Shown in pieces: positions 35,511-43,795 of a stretch of 64,000 nt of DNA. The notes below the pieces were generated by a model. It searched no databases. It had not been told where the DNA came from and worked only from the letters and a program-made list of their open reading frames with translations. This DNA comes from SG8-30 sp963695085 (lineage in GTDB: Bacteria; Pseudomonadota; Gammaproteobacteria; Steroidobacterales; Steroidobacteraceae). The stretch spans positions 53,263 through 117,262 of the forward strand of contig CAVOFV010000004.1 of the NCBI GenBank assembly GCA_963695085.1, read 5' to 3'. Position 1 is the first letter of the stretch, and each line of letters begins with the position of its first letter. The position numbers and the translations under genes are program-made.

Positions 35511-37388
35511 ATGAGCAAGACCGCCATCACCTACGACCCCGACTGGCAGGACAAGTACGCCGCCACGGTCCTCACGGCGGACGAGGCCGTCGCGCGCATC
35601 AAGCCAGGCCAGCGCGTCTTCATCGGCTCCGGCTGCAGCGAGCCGCTCGAGCTGGTGCGCGCGCTGACCCGCCGCGCCTACGAACTGTCGGACACGGAAA
35701 TCGTGCACCTGCTGACCTTCGGCGACGCGCCGTACGCGCATCGCGAGTTGGCGCAGTTCTTCCGCACCAACAGCTTCTTCATCGGCGAGAACGTGCGCGG
35801 CATCATCCAGGAGGGCCTCGGCGACTACACGCCGATTCACCTGTCCGACATCCCGCGGCTGCTCAACTCCGGCAAGCTGCCGCTCGACGCGGCGCTGATC
35901 CAGGTCACGCCGCCGGACGCGCACGGCATGTGCAGCCTGGGCGTGTCGGTGGACATCGTGCGCACCGCGGCGGAGAACGCCTCGCTGGTGATCGCGCAGG
36001 TCAACCCACGCATGCCGCGCACGCACGGCGACTCGTTCATCCACGTGCATGAGCTGGACTGCCTGGTGCCGGTGGACGAAGAACTGATCGAGGTGCCGGA
36101 GCCGCCGGCCGACGAGGAGACCCTGCAGATCGGCGAGAACCTCGCCGCGCTCATCGAGGACGGCTCGACGCTCGAGCTGGGCATCGGCCGCGTGCCGCAG
36201 GCCCTGATGGGCTGCCTGAAGGGCAAGAAGGACCTGGGGATTCACTCCGAGATGATTTCCGACGGCATCGTCGACCTGGTCAAGTCGGGCGCCGTGACCG
36301 GCAGCCGCAAGACGCTCGACAAGGGCAAGATCGTCGCCAGCTTCTGCCTCGGCACACGCAAGCTGTACGACTTCATCGACGACAATCCCACCTTCGCCTT
36401 CCACCCGACCGAGTACGTCAACAATCCCTACATCATCAGCCAGCAGCACAAGATGGTCGCCATCAACGTGGGGCTGGAGATCGACCTGACCGGGCAGGTC
36501 TGCGCCGACTCGATCGGCGCCAAGTTCTTCTCCGGCGTGGGCGGCCAGGTGGACTTCAACCGCGGCGCCGCCAAGGCGCGCGGCGGCAAGGCCATCATCG
36601 TCATCCCCTCCACCGCCAGGGACGGGACCATTTCCCGCATCACCACCTACCTGAGCCAGGGCGCCGGCGTCGTCACGACCCGCGCCGGCGTCAACTACGT
36701 GGTCACCGAGTTCGGCGCGGCCTACCTGCACGGCAAGAGCATCCATGAGCGTGCCCTCGCGCTGATCTGCATCGCGCACCCGAAGTTCCGCGCGCAACTG
36801 CTCAGGGAGGCGATCGAAGCCAAGTACCTGTCCGCCGAGCTGGCCGACATGGAGGGCAAGCTGGTGGTCGGGCCGAAGGAACTGCGCACCACGCACCTGC
36901 TGCACGACGGCACGCAAGTGCAGTTCCGGCCCATCCACCCGACCGACGAGCCGGCCATGCGCGACCTGTTCTACGAGCTGTCGGAGCAGTCGCGCTTCTA
37001 CCGCTTCATGAGCCACGTCAAGCGCGTGCCGAGGCGCCAGATCGAGGACTTCGTGTTCATCGACCACCGCAGCGAGGTGACCATCGTCGGCGTGCTCAAG
37101 GAAGCGCACGGCGAGGACATCATCGCGGTCGGCAGCTACTACCTCGACCACAAGTCCAACAGGGCCGAGATCGCGTTCACGGTGACCGACCAGTGGCAGC
37201 GGCACGGCATCGGCTCGTTCATGCTCAAGCACCTGGCGCGCATCGCGCGCCGCAACGGCATCGGCGGCTTCATGGCCGAGGTGCTGGCGGACAACAAGGG
37301 CATGCGCACGGTGCTGGACCGCAGCGGCTTCAAGACGCGCAGCCAGTACAAGGGCCAGGTGTACAGCTACGAGCTGGACTTCGAGTAG
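35511..37388 (+). CDS. Acetyl-CoA hydrolase/CoA-transferase fused to a GNAT acetyltransferase
   Basis: A 625-residue two-domain protein. Residues 1-440 are a family I CoA-transferase/acetyl-CoA hydrolase with GIGRVPQALM and the catalytic Glu247 in HSEMISDG. Residues 460-620 are a GNAT domain with VTDQWQRHGIGSFMLKHL, whose Gln/Arg-x-x-Gly-x-Gly loop binds acetyl-CoA. The hydrolase part moves or removes CoA; the GNAT part may acetylate a lysine, possibly of the neighbouring synthetase, as acyl-CoA synthetases are commonly controlled this way. That target is inference. The ATG at 35511 lies 1 bp after the previous stop. Confidence 0.88.
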   Translation: MSKTAITYDPDWQDKYAATVLTADEAVARIKPGQRVFIGSGCSEPLELVRALTRRAYELSDTEIVHLLTFGDAPYAHRELAQFFRTNSFFIGENVRGIIQEGLGDYTPIHLSDIPRLLNSGKLPLDAALIQVTPPDAHGMCSLGVSVDIVRTAAENASLVIAQVNPRMPRTHGDSFIHVHELDCLVPVDEELIEVPEPPADEETLQIGENLAALIEDGSTLELGIGRVPQALMGCLKGKKDLGIHSEMISDGIVDLVKSGAVTGSRKTLDKGKIVASFCLGTRKLYDFIDDNPTFAFHPTEYVNNPYIISQQHKMVAINVGLEIDLTGQVCADSIGAKFFSGVGGQVDFNRGAAKARGGKAIIVIPSTARDGTISRITTYLSQGAGVVTTRAGVNYVVTEFGAAYLHGKSIHERALALICIAHPKFRAQLLREAIEAKYLSAELADMEGKLVVGPKELRTTHLLHDGTQVQFRPIHPTDEPAMRDLFYELSEQSRFYRFMSHVKRVPRRQIEDFVFIDHRSEVTIVGVLKEAHGEDIIAVGSYYLDHKSNRAEIAFTVTDQWQRHGIGSFMLKHLARIARRNGIGGFMAEVLADNKGMRTVLDRSGFKTRSQYKGQVYSYELDFE

Positions 37389-37432
37389 CCAGGTCGGCTG
37401 CTAATCTCTGTTTTTCCACGATTTATTGCGTG

Positions 37433-37452
37433 CTGCACTACATGTAGTGCAG
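37433..37452. promoter_or_regulatory. 20 bp perfect palindrome, probable operator of a toxin-antitoxin unit
   Basis: CTGCACTACA at 37433-37442 is exactly mirrored by TGTAGTGCAG at 37443-37452. A TAGAAT -10-like hexamer begins at 37456, so a bound repressor would block the promoter of the antitoxin gene that starts at 37492. Ribbon-helix-helix antitoxins commonly bind such sites. Confidence 0.72.
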
Positions 37453-37491
37453 TGATAGAATGGTCGCGGACCTGGTACCCCGGAGCGCTCA

Positions 37492-37725
37492 ATGCCGCAT
37501 CCTTTTTCAATCCGCCTCGACGACGAACTCGATGCCCGGCTCGCACGGCTCGCGCGACTCACCGGACGCAGCAAGTCTTTCTACGTGAAGCACGCCCTTG
37601 AGGACCAGCTGGAGGATCTCGAAGACCTCTATATCGCGCGCAAGGTGGCAAGACGCGTGGACGAGGGACGGGAGCGACTGATCCCGCTCGACGACGTGGA
37701 GCGCGGGCTTGGCATGGCGGATTGA
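37492..37725 (+). CDS. RHH-type antitoxin (RelB/CopG-like)
   Basis: A 77-residue protein. The N-terminus FSIRLDDELDARLARLARLTGRSKSF is a ribbon-helix-helix DNA-binding fold; the acidic middle (EDLEDLYIARKVARRVDEG) and short C-terminal tail should wrap the toxin. It overlaps the toxin gene by 17 bp and lies 40 bp downstream of a perfect 20 bp palindrome, so autorepression is likely. Confidence 0.82.
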   Translation: MPHPFSIRLDDELDARLARLARLTGRSKSFYVKHALEDQLEDLEDLYIARKVARRVDEGRERLIPLDDVERGLGMAD

Positions 37726-37978
37726 CTTCGCCGAGAGCGCCACCAGGCAACTGCGCAAGCTCGATCCGGCGGTGGCCCGCCGCATCACGCAATTCCTGCG
37801 CGAGCGCGTGGCTCCACAAGAAGACCCGCGCTCGCTGGGCGAAGCGCTGAAAGGTGACGAATTGGGCCAGTTCTGGAAGTACCGGATTGGCGACTACCGC
37901 ATCATTGCCGAGATCGTCGACCGCGAGATTCGCATCCTCGTGGTCCGTATCGGCCACCGTCGGGATGTGTATCGTTGA
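37709..37978 (+). CDS. RelE/ParE-family toxin
   Basis: An 89-residue protein starting WRIDFAESATRQLRKLDPAV and ending RIGHRRDVYR, the usual frame of RelE/ParE toxins. FWKYRIGDYRIIAEI is the core beta-sheet segment with the Arg and Tyr that RelE-type mRNA interferases use. It may cleave ribosomal mRNA or poison gyrase; sequence alone does not decide. It overlaps the antitoxin by 17 bp, the normal coupled arrangement. Confidence 0.83.
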   Translation: MAWRIDFAESATRQLRKLDPAVARRITQFLRERVAPQEDPRSLGEALKGDELGQFWKYRIGDYRIIAEIVDREIRILVVRIGHRRDVYR

Positions 37979-38086
37979 GGGAGCGCGCAGGCGCGCCCGC
38001 AAGACCCCGCCACTGAATCTCAGGTATCCTGTCACCCGTCCGCCGGCCGCAACGCGGCCGGGCCCTTGCAAGTCAACGGAGTATTC

Positions 38087-38248
38087 GTGGCCAAACCCAA
38101 CTATTCATACCAGAAGAAGCAGCGCGAGCTGGCAGCCAAGAAGAAGCGCGAGGAAAAACAGCAGCGCCGCCAGCAGAAGAAGGAAGACGAGACGCCCGCG
38201 TCGCCGGAATCGCCCGTCCCGACCGGATCGACCGGGTCAACCCCCTGA
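38087..38248 (+). CDS. Small very basic conserved protein
   Basis: A 53-residue protein beginning AKPNYSYQKKQRELAAKKKR and continuing as a Lys/Arg/Glu-rich helix, then a Ser/Thr/Pro tail. Short proteins of this type are common as uncharacterised genes in Gammaproteobacteria. GTG at 38087 with an upstream CGGAG is preferred over an ATG seven codons earlier. Probable nucleic-acid or ribosome contact is only a guess from charge. Confidence 0.62.
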   Translation: MAKPNYSYQKKQRELAAKKKREEKQQRRQQKKEDETPASPESPVPTGSTGSTP

Positions 38249-38377
38249 ACTGAATTCACGGCCCTCCTGCCGGGACGGCCCGGCGCCGACCCGCGTGACC
38301 CCGGTTGACAGCCTGAATCGCGATGCCCGGTCGCCGGCTGGCCGTCACCATGCGCTCTCCATGACGAGGCAGTCCTC

Positions 38378-39067
38378 ATGAGACACGTTGAAAAGCACAG
38401 GACACACCGGATCGGCTGGCTCCGTGCCGCCGTGCTAGGCGCCAACGACGGCATCGTCTCCACGGCGAGCCTCGTGCTGGGCGTCGCCGCGGCCGGCGCG
38501 GGCGCCCAGGGCATCCTGGTCGCGGGCGTCGCGGGCCTGGTCGCCGGATCCATGTCGATGGCGGCCGGCGAATACGTCTCGGTCAGCTCGCAGGCCGACA
38601 CCGAACGCGCCGACCTGGCCCGGGAAAGCAGTGAGCTGGCCGCGAATCCCGAGCACGAGCACGCCGAGCTGGCGGCCATCTACGTCAAGCGCGGGCTAGA
38701 TACCCAACTCGCCTCCAGCGTCGCCACGCAGCTGATGGAGCATGATGCGCTCGGCGCGCATGCGCGTGACGAGCTGGGCATTTCCCATACCCTGGCGGCC
38801 CGGCCCGTACAGGCCGCGCTTGCCTCGGCCGGCACGTTCGCGGTGGGCGCGTTGCTGCCGCTGCTGGTCGTGATCCTGTTCCCGGTGTCCGCACTGATGT
38901 GGGCGGTCGCGGGCAGCTCGTTGCTGTTTCTCGCGCTGCTGGGTTCGCTGGCCGCACGTACCGGCGGCGCGCCGGTGCTGCTGGCCGCCGCGCGCGTCAC
39001 CTTCTGGGGCGCGCTGGCCATGGCATTGACGGCGGGAGTCGGTTCGCTCTTCGGCGTAGCCGCCTAG
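38378..39067 (+). CDS. VIT1/CCC1-family metal transporter
   Basis: A 229-residue membrane protein. RAAVLGANDGIVSTASLVLGVAAAG and SMSMAAGEYVSVSSQ are the conserved first-helix and second-helix motifs of the VIT family, which moves iron or manganese. The cytosolic metal-binding loop is Glu/His-rich (SSELAANPEHEHAELA). Three further hydrophobic segments end the protein. It is likely an exporter that protects from metal excess. It stands between two toxin-antitoxin modules. Confidence 0.85.
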   Translation: MRHVEKHRTHRIGWLRAAVLGANDGIVSTASLVLGVAAAGAGAQGILVAGVAGLVAGSMSMAAGEYVSVSSQADTERADLARESSELAANPEHEHAELAAIYVKRGLDTQLASSVATQLMEHDALGAHARDELGISHTLAARPVQAALASAGTFAVGALLPLLVVILFPVSALMWAVAGSSLLFLALLGSLAARTGGAPVLLAAARVTFWGALAMALTAGVGSLFGVAA

Positions 39068-39136
39068 GACCGGCGGCACCTACTCCCTGATCCCCGCCTG
39101 GTCGAGGACGAAGCCGTATCGGACGGCGATGGTTCC

Positions 39137-39161
39137 TTGACGTCTTGACGTCAAAACGTCA
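39137..39161. promoter_or_regulatory. Repeated TGACGT half-sites, probable operator of the second toxin-antitoxin unit
   Basis: TTGACGTC at 39137 is followed at once by the palindrome TTGACGTCAA (39145-39154) and then AACGTCA (39155-39161), giving several TGACGT half-sites in both orientations. It lies 11 bp before the antitoxin start at 39172, as expected for RHH autorepression. Confidence 0.65.
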
Positions 39162-39171
39162 TCATTCGGTC

Positions 39172-39402
39172 ATGAGCACTTCCAAGCGAGCCACGGTCTA
39201 CTTCGATGCCGAGGTACACCGCGCTCTCAGGCTGCGGGCCGCGGCCGGCGAGCAGTCCATGTCCGACATGGTCAACGATGCGGTCAAGCTTGCCCTGGCC
39301 GAGGACGCAGTGGATCTCGAGTCTTTCGACGAACGGCGCAAGGAACGGAGTTCGTCCTTCGAGAGCTTCGTGCGGGGCATGAAGCGCCGTGGCCGCCTAT
39401 AA
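39172..39402 (+). CDS. RHH-type antitoxin (CopG-like)
   Basis: A 76-residue protein. RATVYFDAEVHRALRLRAAAG and MSDMVNDAVKLAL make the ribbon-helix-helix; the acidic to basic tail (ESFDERRKERSSSF and RGMKRRGRL) would bind the toxin. The start at 39172 is preferred over 39145, which lies in the operator repeats. It overlaps the toxin by 14 bp. Confidence 0.8.
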   Translation: MSTSKRATVYFDAEVHRALRLRAAAGEQSMSDMVNDAVKLALAEDAVDLESFDERRKERSSSFESFVRGMKRRGRL

Positions 39403-39652
39403 GCTGCTCATCAAGACTTCCGCCGGCAGGGAGCTCGAGCGGCTTGGAACGAAATCCGATCGAGCCAGGATCATCGAACGCGTTCATGCCCTGAGCGATG
39501 ACCCGCGGCCCCGTGGTTGCGAGAAGCTGGCTGGCTACACCGACCGGTTTCGAATCCGCCAGGGCAACTACCGGGTCGTCTACCTCGTCGACGACGCCCG
39601 ACACGAGGTCACGATCTTCAAGGTCGGCGACCGCAAGGACATCTACCGCTAG
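39389..39652 (+). CDS. RelE/ParE-family toxin (second module)
   Basis: An 87-residue toxin from a GTG start: YKLLIKTSAGRELERLGTK, FRIRQGNYRVVYLVDD and VGDRKDIYR are the RelE landmarks. It differs clearly from the toxin at 37709 (about a quarter of positions look alike), so the two modules are not recent duplicates. It ends 17 bp before the end of the convergent peptidase gene. Confidence 0.82.
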   Translation: MAAYKLLIKTSAGRELERLGTKSDRARIIERVHALSDDPRPRGCEKLAGYTDRFRIRQGNYRVVYLVDDARHEVTIFKVGDRKDIYR

Positions 39653-39668
39653 CGCCCGCGACCAGCCG

Positions 39669-41852
39669 TTACTGCCGGATCCCCGCCTGGTCGAGGATGA
39701 AGCTGTATTCCTCGGCGGTGTCGCGGTAGCGCTGGAAGCGGCCCGACTTGCCGCCGTGCCCGGCTTCCATGGTCACGCGGAACAGCAGCGGATTCGAGTC
39801 CGTCTTCATTGCCCGCAGCCTGGCCACCCACTTGGCGGGCTCGAAGTACTGCACCTGGCTGTCCCACAGCCCGGTCAGCACGAACATCGCCGGGTACGCC
39901 TGGCGGCTCACGTTGTCGTAGGGTGAATACGCCAGCATGTAGTCGTAGTACGACTGCTGTTTCGGGTCGCCCCACTCGTCGAACTCGTTGGTCGTGAGCG
40001 GAATGCTCTCGTCCAGCATGGTCGTCACGACATCGACGAACGGCACGTACACGACCATGCCCTTGTAGTCCTGCGGCGCCTGGTTGGCGACCGCCCCCAT
40101 CAGCAGGCCGCCGGCGCTGCCGCCCATCGCGAACACGCGCTTCGGATCGGCATAGCCCTGCTTGACGAGGTAGCGCGTCACGTCGATGAAGTCGCTGAAG
40201 GTGTTCTGCTTCTTCAGCAGCTTGCCGTTCTCGTACCACGCCCGGCCCAGCTCCTGGCCGCCGCGCACGTGGGCGATGGCGTACACGAAGCCGCGGTCGA
40301 GCAGCGACAGCCGCGGGATCGAAAAGCCCGGGTCCCTGGCATACCCGTACGAGCCGTAGCCGTATTGCAGCAGCGGCGCGCTGCCGTCGCGCTTGAAGCC
40401 CTTGCGGTAGACCAGCGACACCGGCACCTTCACGCCGTCGCGCGCCGTGGCCCACACGAACTCGCTCGCGTAATTGGCGGGACTGAAGTCGCCCAGCACC
40501 GGGTCTCGCTTCAGCAGCGTCCGCTCACCCGTGCGGGTGTTGTAGTCGTAGGTCGATTGCGGCGTGGTGAATGAATCGTAGGTGTAGCGCACCAGGTCGG
40601 TGTCGATCTCCGGGTTGTCGCCCAGGCCGAACGTATAGGTCGGGTCGTCGGACGCGACGAAGTAATCCCTCGCGCCCGACCAGGAGCGGATGCGCACCTT
40701 GCGCAGGCCGCCTGAGCGCTCGTCCACGGCCAGGAAGTCGCGGAACACGTCAAAGCCGTGGATGAACGCGTCGTCGCGGTGCGGCAGCAGTTCATGCCAC
40801 TTCGACCGGTCGCCCTCCTCGCCGACCCTGGCCTCCATCAGGCGGAAGTTCTTCGCCTGCCAGTTGGTGCGGATGATCCAGCGCCCGTTGATGTGCTCGG
40901 CCTGGTATTCGTGATCCCGCTCGCGCGGCAGGAAGAAGCGGAACGTCAGGTCCGGATCGGCGGCGTCCGCGTAGCGCATCTCCGACGACACGGTGCTCTG
41001 CGCGTAGATGACCACGTACCGGTCGTCCTTGGTGTTGCGCACGGACGTGTAGAAACTCGGGTCGTCCTGCTCGTACACCAGCGGGTCGGCCAGCGGATCC
41101 GTGCCGAGGACGTGCTTGCGCACGCGCAGGCCCAGCAGCGTCACCGGGTCCTTTTCCACGTAGAACAGCGTGCGGCTGTCGGCGGCCCAGGCGAGCGTCT
41201 CCTCGACGTTGTCGATCCGGTCCGCCAGCAGCTCGCCGCTTGCCAGGTCCTTGAACCGCAGCGTGTACTGGCGGCGGCCCACCGTGTCTTCCGCGTAAGC
41301 CAGCAGTCCGCCGTCCGGACTGACCGCCATGCCGCCGATCTCGTAGAAGCCGTGTCCGCTGGCCAGCCGGTTGACGTCCAGCATGACCTGCTCGGGCGCC
41401 TGCAGCGAGCCCTGCCGGCGCGCATGAATCGGGTATTCCTGGCCGTCTTCGTAGCGACGGTAGTACCACCAGCCGTTCTTGCGGTACGGCACGCTGGCGT
41501 CGTCCTGCTTGATGCGGCCGACGATCTCCTCGTAGACCTTGTCCTCGAGCGGCCTGGCGTGCGCCAGCATCGCGTCCTTGTACGCGTTCTCCGCGGTGAG
41601 GTAGGCGAGCATTTCCGGGTTCTCGCGCGTGTCGTCGCGCAGCCAGTAGTAGTCGTCAACCCGGTTGCCGCTGGGCGATTCGACCGTATGCGGCTTGACC
41701 GCGGCCACGGGCGGGACCGGCGCGACCGAAGGCCTGGCCACCGTTGCGGATGTCACGGCAGCGGTCGGCGTCGCAGCCGGCGGAGTGGACGCGCAGGCGG
41801 CGACCAGCGACGCGCCAAGAACCGCAATGAGAAGACCCGACCGGTGATACAT
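39669..41852 (-). CDS. Oligopeptidase B-like S9A serine peptidase, lipoprotein
   Basis: A 727-residue prolyl-oligopeptidase-family enzyme. From ATG 41852 (ribosome site GGGAG) a signal ends in the lipobox LVAAC, so it is probably membrane-tethered; the frame extends upstream to 41918 but this part lacks a signal. After an Ala/Pro/Thr linker comes a beta propeller, then the hydrolase with Ser579 in GGSAGG, Asp in GLWDSQV and His in EAGHGGKS. PtrB-type enzymes cut small peptides after basic residues. Specificity is inferred from family similarity (HVRGGQELGRAWYENGK). Confidence 0.87.
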   Translation of the reverse strand: MYHRSGLLIAVLGASLVAACASTPPAATPTAAVTSATVARPSVAPVPPVAAVKPHTVESPSGNRVDDYYWLRDDTRENPEMLAYLTAENAYKDAMLAHARPLEDKVYEEIVGRIKQDDASVPYRKNGWWYYRRYEDGQEYPIHARRQGSLQAPEQVMLDVNRLASGHGFYEIGGMAVSPDGGLLAYAEDTVGRRQYTLRFKDLASGELLADRIDNVEETLAWAADSRTLFYVEKDPVTLLGLRVRKHVLGTDPLADPLVYEQDDPSFYTSVRNTKDDRYVVIYAQSTVSSEMRYADAADPDLTFRFFLPRERDHEYQAEHINGRWIIRTNWQAKNFRLMEARVGEEGDRSKWHELLPHRDDAFIHGFDVFRDFLAVDERSGGLRKVRIRSWSGARDYFVASDDPTYTFGLGDNPEIDTDLVRYTYDSFTTPQSTYDYNTRTGERTLLKRDPVLGDFSPANYASEFVWATARDGVKVPVSLVYRKGFKRDGSAPLLQYGYGSYGYARDPGFSIPRLSLLDRGFVYAIAHVRGGQELGRAWYENGKLLKKQNTFSDFIDVTRYLVKQGYADPKRVFAMGGSAGGLLMGAVANQAPQDYKGMVVYVPFVDVVTTMLDESIPLTTNEFDEWGDPKQQSYYDYMLAYSPYDNVSRQAYPAMFVLTGLWDSQVQYFEPAKWVARLRAMKTDSNPLLFRVTMEAGHGGKSGRFQRYRDTAEEYSFILDQAGIRQ

Positions 41853-41998
41853 GACAGCTCCCGCCATCCGTGGTTGTGCGGAAATTGTAGACCAGTTGTG
41901 CCGCGTCGGGTTCCCCACCTGCGGTCACGATTGCGGATGTGAATAGCGGGCCGTCCCGGTCCGGGACAGCGGCCGGCTTCGAACCGGCCCGGCCCCTT

Positions 41999-42604
41999 CT
42001 AGCGCTTCTTCGCGCCGGCCGGCAGCTCCGCGATGGCGAAACTCGCGAGCGACGTCTCGTAGGCCCCGACGTCGCGCGCGAAGTAATTCAGCACCGGCGC
42101 GCGGTAGTGCACCACGAAGATGCCCTGCGGCGAGTTCGCGCCGACCACGTATTCCTCGTAGCGCACCGAGCCCGCATCGACCGCGGTGCGGTAGGCCAGG
42201 TGCAGCCGGAACGCGGGCCGGCCGGCCAGCTCGGTGGGTTCGTCGGACAGCACCTGCATGTTCTGCAGGCCGCGGGTCTGGGTAATGTCCGCCACCAGCT
42301 TCTCGGCCAGTTCCTGCGGCATCATGTCCGGCGTCGCGTCCTTCTTCAGGCCGGGAAACGCCTTCTTGTGCTTGCGGAAGTCGACATAGACCGCCTGCAG
42401 CCAGGGCCCGTCGCGGGTGGCCAGGCATTCGTCGCCGAACGCCATCTTCTGGTAGCGCCAGCCGGCGGGGAACTGGATCGAGTAGCCGCTCGCCTTGTGC
42501 TCGAAGCGCTCGCCGTCCGCGGCCAGCTTCCAGGCCAGCGCCGGGCTTGCGATGGCGCAGCACGCGACGGCGACGAGACAGCTGGCGATGGAACGGGTGG
42601 TCAT
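41999..42604 (-). CDS. Exported protein of unknown function
   Basis: A 201-residue protein with a clear signal peptide (SIASCLVAVACCAIASPALA). The mature part begins with ERFEHKASGYSIQFPAGWRYQ, a DcrB/PsbP-like opening, and goes on through VLSDEPTELAGRPAFRLHLAYR; proteins of that shape are common periplasmic factors of unknown role. Its ATG overlaps the M48 peptidase stop as ATGA, so it is the last of a three-gene unit. Confidence 0.65.
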   Translation of the reverse strand: MTTRSIASCLVAVACCAIASPALAWKLAADGERFEHKASGYSIQFPAGWRYQKMAFGDECLATRDGPWLQAVYVDFRKHKKAFPGLKKDATPDMMPQELAEKLVADITQTRGLQNMQVLSDEPTELAGRPAFRLHLAYRTAVDAGSVRYEEYVVGANSPQGIFVVHYRAPVLNYFARDVGAYETSLASFAIAELPAGAKKR

Positions 42605-43647
42605 TGGCCGAGCTCCTTGTTGATCTTGTCGACGTACTGGCGGGCGTAGCCGCTTTGTTTCGGGTCCGGGGTCAGTTCGACGAAGCGGGTGAACAGCGCC
42701 AGCGCCTGCGGCTTGTCGCCGCCGCGCAGGTAGTGCATGGCCAGCGCCTGGTACGGCGGCCCGTATTCCGGCGCTTCCTCGATCGTGCGGCGGTACTCTG
42801 CCAGCGCGCGCTCGGCGTCCTCGTCGCGCTGCGACTGCAGTTCCGTCTTCGAGCGCGTATCCGCGCGCGCCTTGCGCGCCGCCTCACTGCGCAGCCGGTA
42901 GCCCTCGGCCAGGTAGAAGCGCGTGTAGGCAGGCAGCGTGGCCAGCAGGTTCTCGTCACCCAGCAGGAACACCAGCGACTTGCCGTCGCCGGCCTGGTGC
43001 AGCTGGGTGAGCGCGTCGAGCCGCGCGTTGAGCGTGATCGCGCGGTAGCGTTCGGTGTCGCGCTCGCCGGCCGCCTCGATGCCCTGCGCGAACTCGGACT
43101 GCGTCTGCACGCGCTCCGCGACCCGCGGGTGGCTGGCGAAGAAGTACCCGCCCTGTGTGACGTGGCGCGCGGCGAGTTCCCGTTCCAGCCGCGCAAACGC
43201 CTCGGCGCCGGCGCGCGGCTCGTAGCCCGCGCGCACGATGCGGTCGAACCCGCCGCGGTCCGCCTCGCGCTCGTAGTCGCGCGAGAACCCCGCCATGCTC
43301 GACAGGCCGAAGATGCTGGCGAGTCCCGGCGGCAGGCCCGCGCCGGCCGCGATCACGCCCAGGAACACGGTGGACTTGACGGTGCTCTTGGCCCCCTTCA
43401 CCGAGCGGTAAACGTGGTCCGCCGTGACGTGCGTGCCCTCGTGGCCGAGCACCGAGGCGAGCTGCGACTCGTCCTCGAGCCTGAGCAGCGTGCCGGTGTG
43501 GAAGTAAATGCCGCCGGTGGCGACCGCGAAGGCGTTGAACTCCGGGTGCCGGAACGTGCGCACGCGCAGCTGGCCGCGCCGCTCGGGGAACAGCTTGTCC
43601 ACGATGCCCTGCATGTAGGCGTCCAGCGCGGGGTCGTCGAACAGCAT
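42601..43647 (-). CDS. M48-family zinc metalloprotease, probably frameshifted near the N-terminus
   Basis: Residues 69-73 are the zinc motif HEGTH (HExxH), with the third ligand expected in DYEREADRGG. YRSVKGAKSTVKSTVFLG is a likely hydrophobic helix and the C-terminus holds TPR-like helices (YQALAMHYLRGGDKPQALAL), as in BepA-type envelope proteases. The open frame can start only at 43647 (ATG), yet sensible sequence continues upstream in frame (IDEAEQRERIEFETQGF and on) to about 43715, where no start exists. A signal-like start (GTG 43783, RALHCAILLLLV) lies in another frame. A one-base indel near 43740-43755 would join them. It is the middle gene of a three-gene operon. Confidence 0.72.
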   Translation of the reverse strand: MLFDDPALDAYMQGIVDKLFPERRGQLRVRTFRHPEFNAFAVATGGIYFHTGTLLRLEDESQLASVLGHEGTHVTADHVYRSVKGAKSTVKSTVFLGVIAAGAGLPPGLASIFGLSSMAGFSRDYEREADRGGFDRIVRAGYEPRAGAEAFARLERELAARHVTQGGYFFASHPRVAERVQTQSEFAQGIEAAGERDTERYRAITLNARLDALTQLHQAGDGKSLVFLLGDENLLATLPAYTRFYLAEGYRLRSEAARKARADTRSKTELQSQRDEDAERALAEYRRTIEEAPEYGPPYQALAMHYLRGGDKPQALALFTRFVELTPDPKQSGYARQYVDKINKELGQ

Positions 43648-43795
43648 GCCGCTGTTGCCGATCTGGCTCTCGAAGCCCTGCGTCTCGAACTCGATGCGCT
43701 CGCGCTGCTCGGCCTCGTCGATCGCGGCTGCCGCGCCGAGTCGGCACGAGCAGCAACAGGATCGCGCAGTGCAGGGCTCGCACGGAAGGCCCGCC

